DNA from: Thalassiosira profunda
Taxonomy: Eukaryota > Bacillariophyta > Thalassiosirophyceae > Thalassiosirales > Thalassiosiraceae
Assembly: GCA_036939355.1 (NCBI GenBank)
Contig: JALLAP010000348.1
Coordinates: 1-13,850 of the forward strand
Length of the DNA stretch: 13,850 nucleotides
Reading direction: 5' to 3'
The notes below the pieces were generated by a model. The model was not told where the DNA came from, made no database searches, and saw only the letters and a list, made by a program, of their open reading frames with translations. The translations under genes were made by a program, and so were the position numbers. This document shows, in pieces, positions 6,757-13,850 of this stretch. Positions within the stretch are counted from its first letter, which is position 1, and each line of letters opens with the position of its first letter.

Positions 6757-8263
6757 ATGCGTAAAAGCAAAATTGCAATAGCTGCTTTTGGCACCGTCGC
6801 CATCTTCTTCAGCGATCATCATACCTCATATTATTTGAATGTCGTGTCGCCATTAGGCGTCCCCCGTTCGAAGTCTCTTTGTCCAACCAAAATAAATCTC
6901 AACTGCACCGCTTGGATTGCCACTGGCTTACGACAGATGAAGGTGCCACAGGGTCTTGTGCTCTCAGAGGGTGAAGATGTAACGGAAGTTAAGTTCTGCG
7001 AGCACCATAATGATCATCTATCGGAGATGGCAATAACAGAAGGTGTTCAATTTTCGAAAGGCATAGCTCTAGTGAAATGTGACCAGGCGCTCGTCCAGTT
7101 CAGATTGAAGCGTGCGCACAAGCATCACGGGAGGATCACCTGTGGCGCGCGGCCGCTGGACACGATGGAACCTAATCAGGTGCACCAGGAGTTGGATATT
7201 TTGCTTGCCACAGATTTGAAGTGGCCCAACGCGATGCAGCACACAATCCAGAATGGATTGGGAATGTCGAGCGTAATGTGGTCTTTCCTTCAGGATGTTC
7301 CGCATCTCTATGTTCTAACAGGTGCTGTGCTTGAAGACTTTTTCGCACATCTTGTTGGGAGAGACCGTGTACTCACAACAGCCTCTTCCGGGATACGGCC
7401 ACTCTATTTTCGTCGTGTCTACCTTGGATCAGTATTCTCAATGGTTGATTTCAGCAATCCTCTGGTCCAAGCTACATACATCGGGTTTGCTGGCCGTATT
7501 CAATTTGACCTAGAGCAAGACGAGCTTGGTTCTATTCTACCGTGTTCGGTGCACTCGATGCCTGGCTTTCTGGAATGGCAGGCAAATTTCACTCATTCGG
7601 ACAATGTACACAAAGACACTCTTCTCTACTTGCAGAGAACTCAGAGGAGATCTGTTGTCTGGTGGGACTGTGGTTCTGATCTGATGAATGGTACTTGTGT
7701 GTGCCAGCCTGTGTCAGAGAGAGAGTTCCTTGTACACCTTCATGCGCTTGCGCGCCGCCACGGTTTTAAGTTAGAGGTATTTAGGCATATTTCTCTGAAG
7801 CAGGATGCCATCATATTCAATCGAGCTCGTGTTGTTTTAGGGCCTCATGGTGGCGCTTGGACAAATATGGTAAGTCGAATATTTCCTACTCCTCTATGAT
7901 GTGAAACCAGCTTTCTGAAAAGTCCAATAGATCTTTTTAGACCCAAACAATGATCCCATCCTAATAGAGACGAATCTCCGGAAAATGGTCGATGACATCT
8001 CAAAGACTACAAAAGATCAACCACGGCCTTTTTTTGCGCACCTTGCCGCATCGCTGGGGCACCGATATAGGTCTTATCAACCACATATTTGGCGTGGTTA
8101 TGGCTTCGAGGATCACGATGGACCAATGTCTGTCGAAATAAACGACTATATCAATTTTGTGAATGACACCATCGTTGGAGGGGTGTCACGATGGGATGCG
8201 GTATCTGCCCCTCTCCACCCTTGTGTGTCACTGATGAAGATGCACGACAAAAGTATGTTGTGA
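6757..8263 (+). CDS. GT61-family (DUF563) glycosyltransferase (2 exons)
   Basis: The exons are 6757-7869 and 7931-8263, giving 481 residues. The N-terminus (basic RKSK, then about 13 hydrophobic residues from I6) looks like a type II signal anchor, placing the catalytic domain in the Golgi lumen. Three N-glycosylation sequons (N49, N277, N311) fit that location. Family hallmarks are visible: RRSVVWWDCGSD from R297, a following EREF helix, and the nucleotide-sugar-binding motif GPHGGAWTNM (362-371). After the splice the family pattern continues with IFLDP and ILIET. GT61 enzymes transfer pentoses or GlcNAc to glycans, for example beta-1,2-xylosyl- and arabinosyltransferases; the donor here cannot be told. 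No frameshift or stop was found. The transposon inserted just upstream may have altered its expression. Confidence 0.82.
7870..7930 (+). other. intron of the GT61 gene (61 bp)
   Basis: The donor is GTAAGT directly after the ATG codon of the WTNM motif, and the acceptor is CCAATAG ending at 7930. It is a phase-0 intron; its removal restores the GT61 pattern (WTNM followed by IFLDP). Read through, the frame hits a stop at 7897-7899. Confidence 0.88.
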
Positions 8264-8507
8264 GAGGACCTGATTTTCTGCTCTATTTGGTTGATCCTGT
8301 AAGCCCTGTCATCGTCGAGCCATCCAATTTCCGGCCTGTGTGCCCTCTACGAACTTTTCGGCGCCGCCCACGCCAGCCAGTTTGACAGGACATGCACACC
8401 TCAGCCGCTGGGCCTATCCGACGTTACAGGCGATTGTGAGGGATCTCTGGCCGCGGCGACACAACGGGAGGCTGCGCCAACACCACAGGAAGGCGTCGGA
8501 CACTGCG
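8264..8507. other. 3' flank of the GT61 gene, nothing recognised
   Basis: Frames stay open here without a convincing start or a recognisable domain. It presumably includes the 3' untranslated region of the glycosyltransferase gene. Confidence 0.4.
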
Positions 8508-8720
8508 ATGGCCACGGAGTTGCCATCGGCAGTGAAAAAGGGGCTGTTTGAGCTGCAAAGTCGCGAGTCGCGAGTGAAAATGATGGATCAACAGCAGCTG
8601 AACGCCCTCTGGCAGCAGTTCTTCGCCCAGAGGGGCCAGGCCAATGCCAGATGTGTGTGGCTTCGGCTTCCAGTCCATCGACGCGTGGTCGGCCCGGAGA
8701 CATTTCGGTCGATACGGTAG
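8508..8720 (+). CDS. hypothetical small protein (70 aa), doubtful
   Basis: The frame starts at an ATG (GCGATGGCC) and gives 70 residues, MATELPSAVKKG onward, with a Gln-rich middle (MMDQQQLNALWQQ) and an Arg-rich end. It has no membrane segment, no signal peptide and no domain I recognise. GC content is raised compared with the flanking sequence on the right. The frame stays open upstream to a GTG at 8340. It may be a genuine small gene, the degraded first part of a retroelement protein, or a chance frame in GC-rich DNA. Confidence 0.25.
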   Translation: MATELPSAVKKGLFELQSRESRVKMMDQQQLNALWQQFFAQRGQANARCVWLRLPVHRRVVGPETFRSIR

Positions 8721-9059
8721 GTACTAACTACCCTTGGGGGATATTCAATGTTAATCAGATTACATACTGTCAATGTAAAACGGACACTCTGACACTCCTT
8801 CATGGATGTGCGGTCTTTTGCATTGTCGAAAGGACTGCCTAACAACAAGGTGGCATACGCAGAACCACGGAAGACTGGCTCCCCTTAGACTCGTAGTCTG
8901 TACCCAACTGAGACTGCAGTTGCTTCAGATACCTGTGGGTGAAGTGCGCGTAGATTATCTCTTCCGCTGCTTCTTCAAGGCCCCAATGCCTTTGGATTCT
9001 TTCTTCCGTTTCTTCGATGGGCTTCCTCTGTGCCTTGTGTGGTTGTTGATCTTGCTCGC
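8721..9059. other. intergenic, nothing recognised
   Basis: No open frame with recognisable content. The right part may be the 3' trailer of the leftward retroelement remnant, since the last readable frame of that remnant ends at 9060. Confidence 0.4.
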
Positions 9060-9473
9060 CTACCGATTCAGCCTCCCGTTTCCTGTTGAGCAGTGTGGGC
9101 TGCTTTCTGTCCTCCTCAGTCTTTCGCAGTACTTTGTCGTCGATGGTTCTCTGCTCTCTTTGACTACCCGCCCTTCCTTTTGTCTTTGTCTCTGTTTTGC
9201 ATGTTGATGCGCCACTTTCCTCCGGGTACGATTCGCCTTAGAATTGGCGCTTGCTAGCCACGTTTGTAGGTTCCCATTATTAGCGTGGTGTGCTTGTTGG
9301 TTTGTCTTCCAAATGAGGTGCGCGATCTGCCTTCGTGTTTGCCTCCCCTCAATAACTGTTTGGGAGTATGTTTCTCTCCGGAGGCGTATATCTTGTGCTA
9401 GTGTCGTCATCGACGTGAGTACAAACACTCCGCAGTCATCATCATTTCCTTGCAGCGGGCTGTGCTCAGACAT

Positions 9474-9495
9474 ATCAACCAAGCATCAACCAAGC
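9474..9495. repeat. 11-bp tandem duplication
   Basis: ATCAACCAAGC occurs twice head to tail (9474-9484, 9485-9495). Removing one copy would put the WSLVD and active-site Cys blocks of the Ulp1 remnant in one frame, so it is the likely cause of that frameshift. Confidence 0.85.
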
Positions 9496-9824
9496 TCCAG
9501 TTTTGCCTCCACTCGTTGTATTCGCTTGTTGTTCGCCCATCCTTCTTCGACTGATCAAATAGATAGTGACACATTCCTTCCAGGTATCGAGAGTAGCTTG
9601 CGTTGGTGTCGATCGGAGCATATAACCATTCCTTGTTCCAATCCTCCCTCGATGCAAATCCCTCGACTTCCTAGTAGTCGTATTCTGGATTTGCTTGTCT
9701 CTCTTGCAGGAGTTTGGTGGAGAAGAATGAGCTGCACAACGTCACGTTTTCGATCTGTGCTCGCAAGATGTAGTTCATCATTGAAACGCGGCAGCTCAGG
9801 CTCCGTGTCACTTGCGGGTGAGGT

Positions 9825-9902
9825 TAGGTAGGTAGGTACCTAGGTATTTTATTTCTCTAGCGGGGGGGGGGGGCCCCCCCCCCCCCACCCCCCCCCCCCC
9901 CC
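9825..9902. repeat. TAGG repeats followed by a poly-G/poly-C tract
   Basis: TAGG units (9825-9836 and nearby) are followed by G12 (9862-9873), C13 (9874-9886), one A, and C15 (9888-9902). G12 next to C13 is self-complementary and the minus strand is G-rich. It interrupts the Ulp1 remnant. It may be a real simple repeat or an artefact of sequencing or gap closure. Confidence 0.6.
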
Positions 9903-10333
9903 ATGTAGCTTTTCACCCACGGGATCTACCTAAAACCTTCAGCATGACTCACCCAACACTTTTCCACAAGGTTTTTTTTTTGGCCACGGACGTACCATCG
10001 TTTCTGGCTTTCTGGCAGGAGGCCCTTCTAAGTTTTTTCACAGAGCCTGGACTGTATCGTCCAACCACTCTGACCCTTCGTGCAAAGTTGCTTCGATTTA
10101 TGTCATAGTTCCCTATTCGCACCACCTCTGAGTTGTCGATTGTATTTTCGCCAGGTCGTCGACGCGGGGCTTGTAGAAGTTTATCAAGGCGCTCCCCCTC
10201 AGCTTTGGGCAAGGATGGCTTACTCAGTACCCCTATCTTGTCTCGTATATCCACCAGCGTTGTAGTTTGCGATAACGGCGAGTTGGCCATTCGCTTGTGC
10301 CTCTTGTGTTCTTGTCCAGGAGAGTTCCCTTTC

Positions 10334-11011
10334 CTACTTTGACGCGTTCGTCTTGGTTTCTTGAATGCGTCTGTTATCTTCCTCTGGTTTGCTTCGCTCG
10401 AGGCCGCTGGTGTTGCTGTTGCTTTGGCTTTGTCTGCTTTCCATCTTCTTCGTCCTCATATGAGGGCGGCGTAAATGAGGGCGGTAGGCGAACCTCCCAT
10501 CTTTCACTATCTCCTCCCAGCTTGCTGTTTTTCCTTTCGTCAAATCCAATGCTTTTTTCCCTGCCTTCCGCACCGAGAGTACTGCATGCACCCAGTATTG
10601 TAGTTGGTCTGTAGCCATGTCGTATAACACCGTTGGATCAATCTTCAGTAGGCAGTGTTTCTCAGGTGGTACTCCTGCCAGTGCCAGGCCCAGATCTAGT
10701 TGTTTCTTGATCTCCTTCAAGATGTCCTCTCTCGGCTCTAGTTGTAGGGTTCCATTCGTCCGATGGTGCTTGATTATGTTTCGATATATCCATTGTGCAT
10801 GTGTGATTTCAAGCAATTTACTGATGAAGCCCTTCATCCACGAGTCAATAGTCCAGTACGTGTCGGCAGTGAAAAGGTGGTACTCCTGTGTTCCCTCAGC
10901 TTCTTTGTCACTTTGCCTTCTGTGAAGTGTCGCCATCCAATGCAGTCTTGGGCGTGCGCACAATCTGTCGCACCCTTTGTGACATTTGTCTGTTTTGATC
11001 CCAAGCTGCAT
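10334..11011 (-). pseudogene. retroelement-associated ORF remnant (ITHAQWIYRN-type domain)
   Basis: A 225-codon frame read leftward contains WTIDSWMKGFISKLLEITH followed by AQWIYRNIIKHH, then LLKIDPTVLYD, YWVHAVLSVRKAG and a charged tail. In a second register, about 10955-10908 reads AQDCIGWRHFTEGKV. The order 'IGW..F..G', 'W...I..LL..TH.QW.YRN...H' and 'YW..A...R.A' is one I associate with proteins of diatom mobile elements, often near Ulp1 or reverse transcriptase, but I know no defined function. The split between registers near 10,860-10,910 marks a frameshift. With the Ulp1 remnant downstream it probably formed one element protein. Confidence 0.55.
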
Positions 11012-11210
11012 ATCCGTTACATGTTACATTGTCGTACCGATAAGGGCGTTTTCAGCGCTCTCAATTCCGAAAATCATCGAATGTGAATCTGAGGTCTACG
11101 AGAATCACGAGTAGGAATCAGTAACATGGCGAATGTAATTTCCACTGGACGATTGTCGTACTTGAGAAGACCTTGTTTCTCACTTGTTACGTGAGAGGCC
11201 CAACACAAGC
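11012..11210. other. intergenic, nothing recognised
   Basis: No supported gene. A short inverted repeat CTCAC/GTGAG lies at 11180-11196. Confidence 0.4.
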
Positions 11211-11252
11211 AAAGTGGGCGTAACAGCACGATACTCGCAGAAAGTGGGCGTA
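11211..11252 (+). repeat. 12-bp direct repeat, 30 bp apart
   Basis: AAAGTGGGCGTA occurs at 11211-11222 and 11241-11252. It could be a pair of binding sites or the trace of a small duplication; nothing more can be said. Confidence 0.6.
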
Positions 11253-11522
11253 GGAACACATTTTAATTTTGGCGGGAAAACTTCATCAATAAGTTACAAT
11301 TCTCTCCATTCCGACGTTTTTGAGGCCGCCAGAGAATGACGCCCACTAGCGGCGGCGGCGGCCCTCTCTCTGCCCATCCTCTTCATTAACGGGCGCGATA
11401 TCGGTGGGTTCGACGCGGTACCATCCCTCCAAGGCGGCCGCAGCCCGCCAGCGTGCCTCGTTTGATGGGCGCCTCTCGATCGTGACAGGACATCGGCCCA
11501 TCATCGCAGCCGCGTCGATGCA
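11253..11522. other. region before the copia fragment, with an E2F-like site
   Basis: TTTTGGCGGGAAAA (11267-11280) matches the E2F consensus well. The rest turns GC-rich at 11340 (GGC repeats). No protein-coding content is recognised; the copia homology starts at about 11523, so it is cut off at its 5' end here. Confidence 0.35.
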
Positions 11523-12472
11523 CGCCCCGAATTCATGCGCCTCAAGCTCAGCGACATCCCCGATGAAGTCATCTCGGAATACAAGCTCAACGACTTGGCC
11601 GAACCCGACGGATCCGTCTACATCAAGGTTATCCGCGGCATGTATGGCCTTCCCCAAGCAGCAAGCCTCCTAGCCAACGAACTCCTCGAGAAGCGCCTCA
11701 ACCAAGCGGGCTACCACCAATCCAAGATCGTCCCTGGGCTTTGGACCCACGACTGGCGACCAATCCAATTCACCCTCGTCGTCGTCAACTTCGGCGTCAA
11801 ATACGTGGGCAAGGAACATGCCCAGCACCTCAAAAAGACGCTAGAAGAGCACTACAAGATCAGTACCGATTGGAGCGGCGAGCGCTACATCGGCATCAAC
11901 CTCATGTGGGACTACAAGCATCGCCGTGTGCACCTGTCGATGCCAGGCTACGTCGAGAAAGCACTCCAGCAATTCGGAACCACCAAACCGCAACGTGCCC
12001 AACACTCGCCGTACCCCTTCACTCCCATCCAATACGGCGCCAAAAAGCAATTCGCCACCGAACCAACCGCGGCACCCCCTGTCTCCCAACAAAAGAAGCG
12101 GTGGATCCACAAGTCGTGGGTAAGTTTCTGTTTTACGGCCGAGCAGTCGACCCGACCTTGCTCTGCCCCCTCAGCGCCATCGCGGTACAATCCGCCGCAC
12201 CGACCACCGAAACGCTCGACCGCACGAACCAAGTCCTTGACTTCCTTGCAACACAAGACGAGGCCATCATCGCATACAACGCGTCGGATATGGTACTCGC
12301 CGCCCACAGCAACGCTAGCTACCTGAGCGAGCCCAGGCGGACACCTCTTTCTCTCCGCCAACGTCGTCAAGCCGCCCAACAACGTCGACAAGCCGCCCAA
12401 CAACGGCGTCATCCTCAATATCGCCCACATCATCAAAAACATCATGTCATCCGCAACGGAAGCCGAGCTGAC
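11523..12472 (+). pseudogene. Ty1/copia polyprotein fragment: reverse transcriptase and RNase H
   Basis: Homology starts abruptly inside the reverse transcriptase (RPEFMRLKLSDIPDEV, then GMYGLPQAASLLANELLEKR) and continues through VKYVGKEHAQHL, YIGINLMWDYKHRRVHLSMP and IQYGAKKQFAT. The catalytic box that normally holds two aspartates before FGVKY reads VVNF, so both are lost (codons 11784-11789). A one-base deletion near 12113 shifts the frame before VVGKFLFYGRAVD. The RNase H part continues (ATQDEAIIAYNASDMVL, YLSEP), shifts again near 12335, and ends at SSATEAEL where gypsy sequence begins. Gag, protease, integrase and LTRs are absent. It is a dead, doubly truncated copy. Confidence 0.85.
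12363..12404 (+). repeat. 21-bp tandem duplication in the copia RNase H remnant
   Basis: Two head-to-tail 21-bp units (12363-12383, 12384-12404) differ at one base. In the copia frame each encodes V-V/D-K-P-P-N-N, so the insertion keeps frame. Confidence 0.85.
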
Positions 12473-13440
12473 TTGCTCGTCATCACACGCAAGAGCTTTG
12501 AGGACCACTTGACAGCGCTCAATTTGGTATTGCAAAGACTGAGCGATGCGGGGCTGAAGTGCAACGCCGCCAAAAGTACGTTTTGCGCGCTCGAGATAGA
12601 ATATCTCGGGAACATGTTGACCCGCGATGGGATTCGACCTCAAAAAAGAGAAAGTGCAAGCGATACTCACTCTGAAGCCTCCCACAGGCGTGAAGACTTT
12701 GAGAAGTTTCCTCGGAATCGTCCAATACTATCGCGACTTATGGGAGAAGCGGAGCCAAATGCTGACCCCACTCACGGACCTCGTCGCAGAGTGTGGAGGG
12801 ATAGTATCCACAAAAGGCATTTGACACCGTCAAATGTATCGTCGCTCGCAACCTTACGTTTGCTTATCCTGATTTCGACAAAGAGTTTGTGATACACAGA
12901 CGCTTCGACGATGCAGCTGGCAGCTGGGTGTCGTGATAACTCAGTCAAATAGGCCAATTGCGTTCGTCAGCAGGAAACTGTCTGAGACGCAGACACGCTA
13001 TAGCGTTACCGAAATTGAACTCCTAGCCATAGTTGAGACTTTAAAAGGAATTCAAAGGAATGCTATGGGGCCAAAAAATTAAGGTTTACACAGACCATAA
13101 AAATTTAATTCGAGACGCTCTAGGACTCACGTCTGACCGCGTATCGCTGGCGTCTCCTACTCGAAGAGTACGGCCCAGAGATAGTCTACATAACAGGAGT
13201 ACATAACACAGTCACAGTCGCACATACGCCGTGTCTCGATTGTCGTATGACCCTCGGCTGAATGACACAAATGACCGTTATTGATGAGTCATTGAAGAAT
13301 GAATGCCACTTTAAATGGAAGGCTGTCCTACTATTTTGTCTCATCGACTACGAAGCTCGTAGCAATACAAATGAGACGGAAGACAACCATCAAGAGCTAC
13401 GTGCACTTGCAAATAGAAGCGAAGAGGACGAGATTTTCCT
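12470..13440 (+). pseudogene. Ty3/gypsy polyprotein fragment: reverse transcriptase, RNase H, start of integrase region
   Basis: Homology begins in the reverse transcriptase active-site box (DLLVITRKSFEDHL), followed by LKCNAAKSTFCALEIEYLG, KEKVQAIL and RSFLGIVQYYRDLWEKR. It runs on into RNase H (AFDTVK, LTFAYPDF, RKLSETQTRYSVTEIELLAI, VYTDHKNLI, LLLEEYGPEIVYITG, HNTV) and then YDPRLNDTND and ANRSEEDEIF, which precede the integrase in related elements. The frame is broken repeatedly: at an A6 run (12642-12647), around 12800, in the TDAS block near 12900, in the GLTSDRV block near 13140, and by stops after 13262. The second reverse transcriptase half, LTRs and integrase core are absent. It is a dead copy. 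Confidence 0.85.
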
Positions 13441-13458
13441 GTCAGGCGCCCATAAAAG

Positions 13459-13524
13459 TTCGCAAGAATTTCGGGAGAAATAGAAGGCAGATCGGAGCCC
13501 CATTTCTTCCGAAATTCTTGCGAA
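13459..13524. repeat. long hairpin: 24-bp inverted repeat, 18-bp loop
   Basis: Arms 13459-13482 and 13501-13524 pair with one mismatch; the outer 16 bp (TTCGCAAGAATTTCGG and its complement) are perfect. It starts about 20 bp after gypsy homology ends, so it may mark a break point or the end of another small element. Confidence 0.8.
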
Positions 13525-13633
13525 AGCAGTTTCGCTGCTATCGGGAGTCCTCACTGAATGGGATAATTTCGGGCATTAGAAGTTCGACCGTGGAACCACC
13601 TCTAGCTCTAGGTACCTAGTGTCTACCTTCTTT

Positions 13634-13653
13634 TTGTCGTACCGGTACGACAA
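13634..13653. repeat. perfect 20-bp palindrome
   Basis: TTGTCGTACCGGTACGACAA equals its own reverse complement. The half-site TTGTCGTACCG also appears at 11029-11039. Confidence 0.85.
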
Positions 13654-13770
13654 TTGGCCATTTTCTGACCGTTAAGGCCGTTTTGAAGCGTATTTTCGCC
13701 CGTTGAGATCCGTTTGACTTGGTTCCACTGCCACAACTGACGCCCTACTAGCGTGGGAAGTACTAAACAG

Positions 13771-13815
13771 TTTTCTAGCGTAGGAATTCAATTTTTACTA
13801 TTCCTACGTAGAAAA
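13771..13815. repeat. imperfect hairpin near the right edge
   Basis: TTTTCTAGCGTAGGAAT (13771-13787) pairs with ATTCCTACGTAGAAAA (13800-13815) apart from one bulged G; the loop is 12 bp. CTAGCGTGGGAA at 13748-13759 is a near-direct copy of part of the left arm. Confidence 0.75.
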
Positions 13816-13850
13816 TAGGTGAAAAAATGCAGGTATTTCGGCTCTTTTAC

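Larger units (their letters stand above)
9060..10290 (-). pseudogene. broken Ulp1/SENP-type (C48) cysteine protease of a mobile element
   Basis: Read leftward in three registers. A segment near 10290-9949 (IGNYDINRSNF, then KARNDG and KKTLWKS) resembles the N-terminal part of element-borne Ulp1 domains. Another (about 9795-9500) reads MMNYILRAQIEN, LCSSFFSTKLLQ, an in-frame stop after NPEYDY, then WLYAPID and EYNEWRQNWSLVD. The last (9482-9060) holds the active-site block PLQGNDDDCGVFV, with the catalytic Cys codon at 9432-9434. The HW/D part expected after WLYAPI is missing, an 11-bp tandem duplication (9474-9495) shifts the frame before the Cys block, and a poly-G/C tract interrupts the middle. 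Ulp1 proteases cleave SUMO or similar conjugates and are often carried by eukaryotic transposons. It is not expected to be active. Confidence 0.7.
13525..13850. other. terminal noncoding stretch with palindromes
   Basis: No gene is recognised. It holds a 12-bp palindrome CTAGGTACCTAG (13608-13619), the 20-bp palindrome at 13634-13653 and the hairpin at 13771-13815. It may be a noncoding part of another mobile element. Confidence 0.45.

Noticed and set aside
9244..9831. 195-codon open frame on the plus strand
   Set aside because: It is antisense to the Ulp1 remnant, whose active-site and structural blocks read on the minus strand.
11346..11657. Minus-strand frame across the copia start
   Set aside because: It overlaps well-conserved copia reverse transcriptase on the plus strand and shows no domain.
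13262..13619. Two overlapping plus-strand frames after the gypsy fragment
   Set aside because: Their only recognisable part (ANRSEEDEIF) belongs to the gypsy remnant; the rest runs into a hairpin and noncoding sequence.

Overview
The window looks like nuclear DNA of a unicellular alga, most probably a diatom or another stramenopile. The reasons are short GT-AG introns (61 and 65 bp), a GC-rich intergenic style, a plant/algal-type GT61 glycosyltransferase gene, and decayed copia, gypsy and Ulp1-bearing retroelement remnants of kinds common in diatom genomes. The species cannot be fixed from the sequence.

Positions 67-6679 form a complete DNA transposon of 6,613 bp. Imperfect terminal inverted repeats (39 of 47 bases matched, including a perfect 23-bp core) start exactly inside a perfect 9-bp target-site duplication (TCTTTTAGG at 58-66 and 6680-6688). 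It carries two convergent genes. The rightward gene (740-2292, one 65-bp intron) encodes an AlkB-like 2-oxoglutarate/Fe(II) dioxygenase with a basic N-terminus and a cysteine cluster. The leftward gene (6239-2373) encodes a protein of about 1,290 residues with a disordered N-terminus, a C-C-C-H zinc-finger-like segment, and a DDE core with a CxxH motif, most like the Mutator (MULE) group. The 9-bp duplication fits that group. A transposon that pairs such a transposase with an AlkB-type dioxygenase is the most notable content of the window.

The transposon sits 68 bp upstream of the start codon of a GT61-type glycosyltransferase gene (6757-8263, two exons, apparently intact). It has therefore separated that gene from its former upstream region.

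From about 9,060 to the end the window is a graveyard of mobile elements. A leftward remnant (about 11,011 to 9,060) holds a retroelement-associated domain and a broken Ulp1-type cysteine protease. A rightward copia fragment (about 11,523-12,472: reverse transcriptase with lost catalytic aspartates, then RNase H) is fused directly to a gypsy fragment (about 12,470-13,440: reverse transcriptase, RNase H, start of the integrase region) that carries many frameshifts. The last 400 bp contain hairpins and palindromes but no recognised gene.
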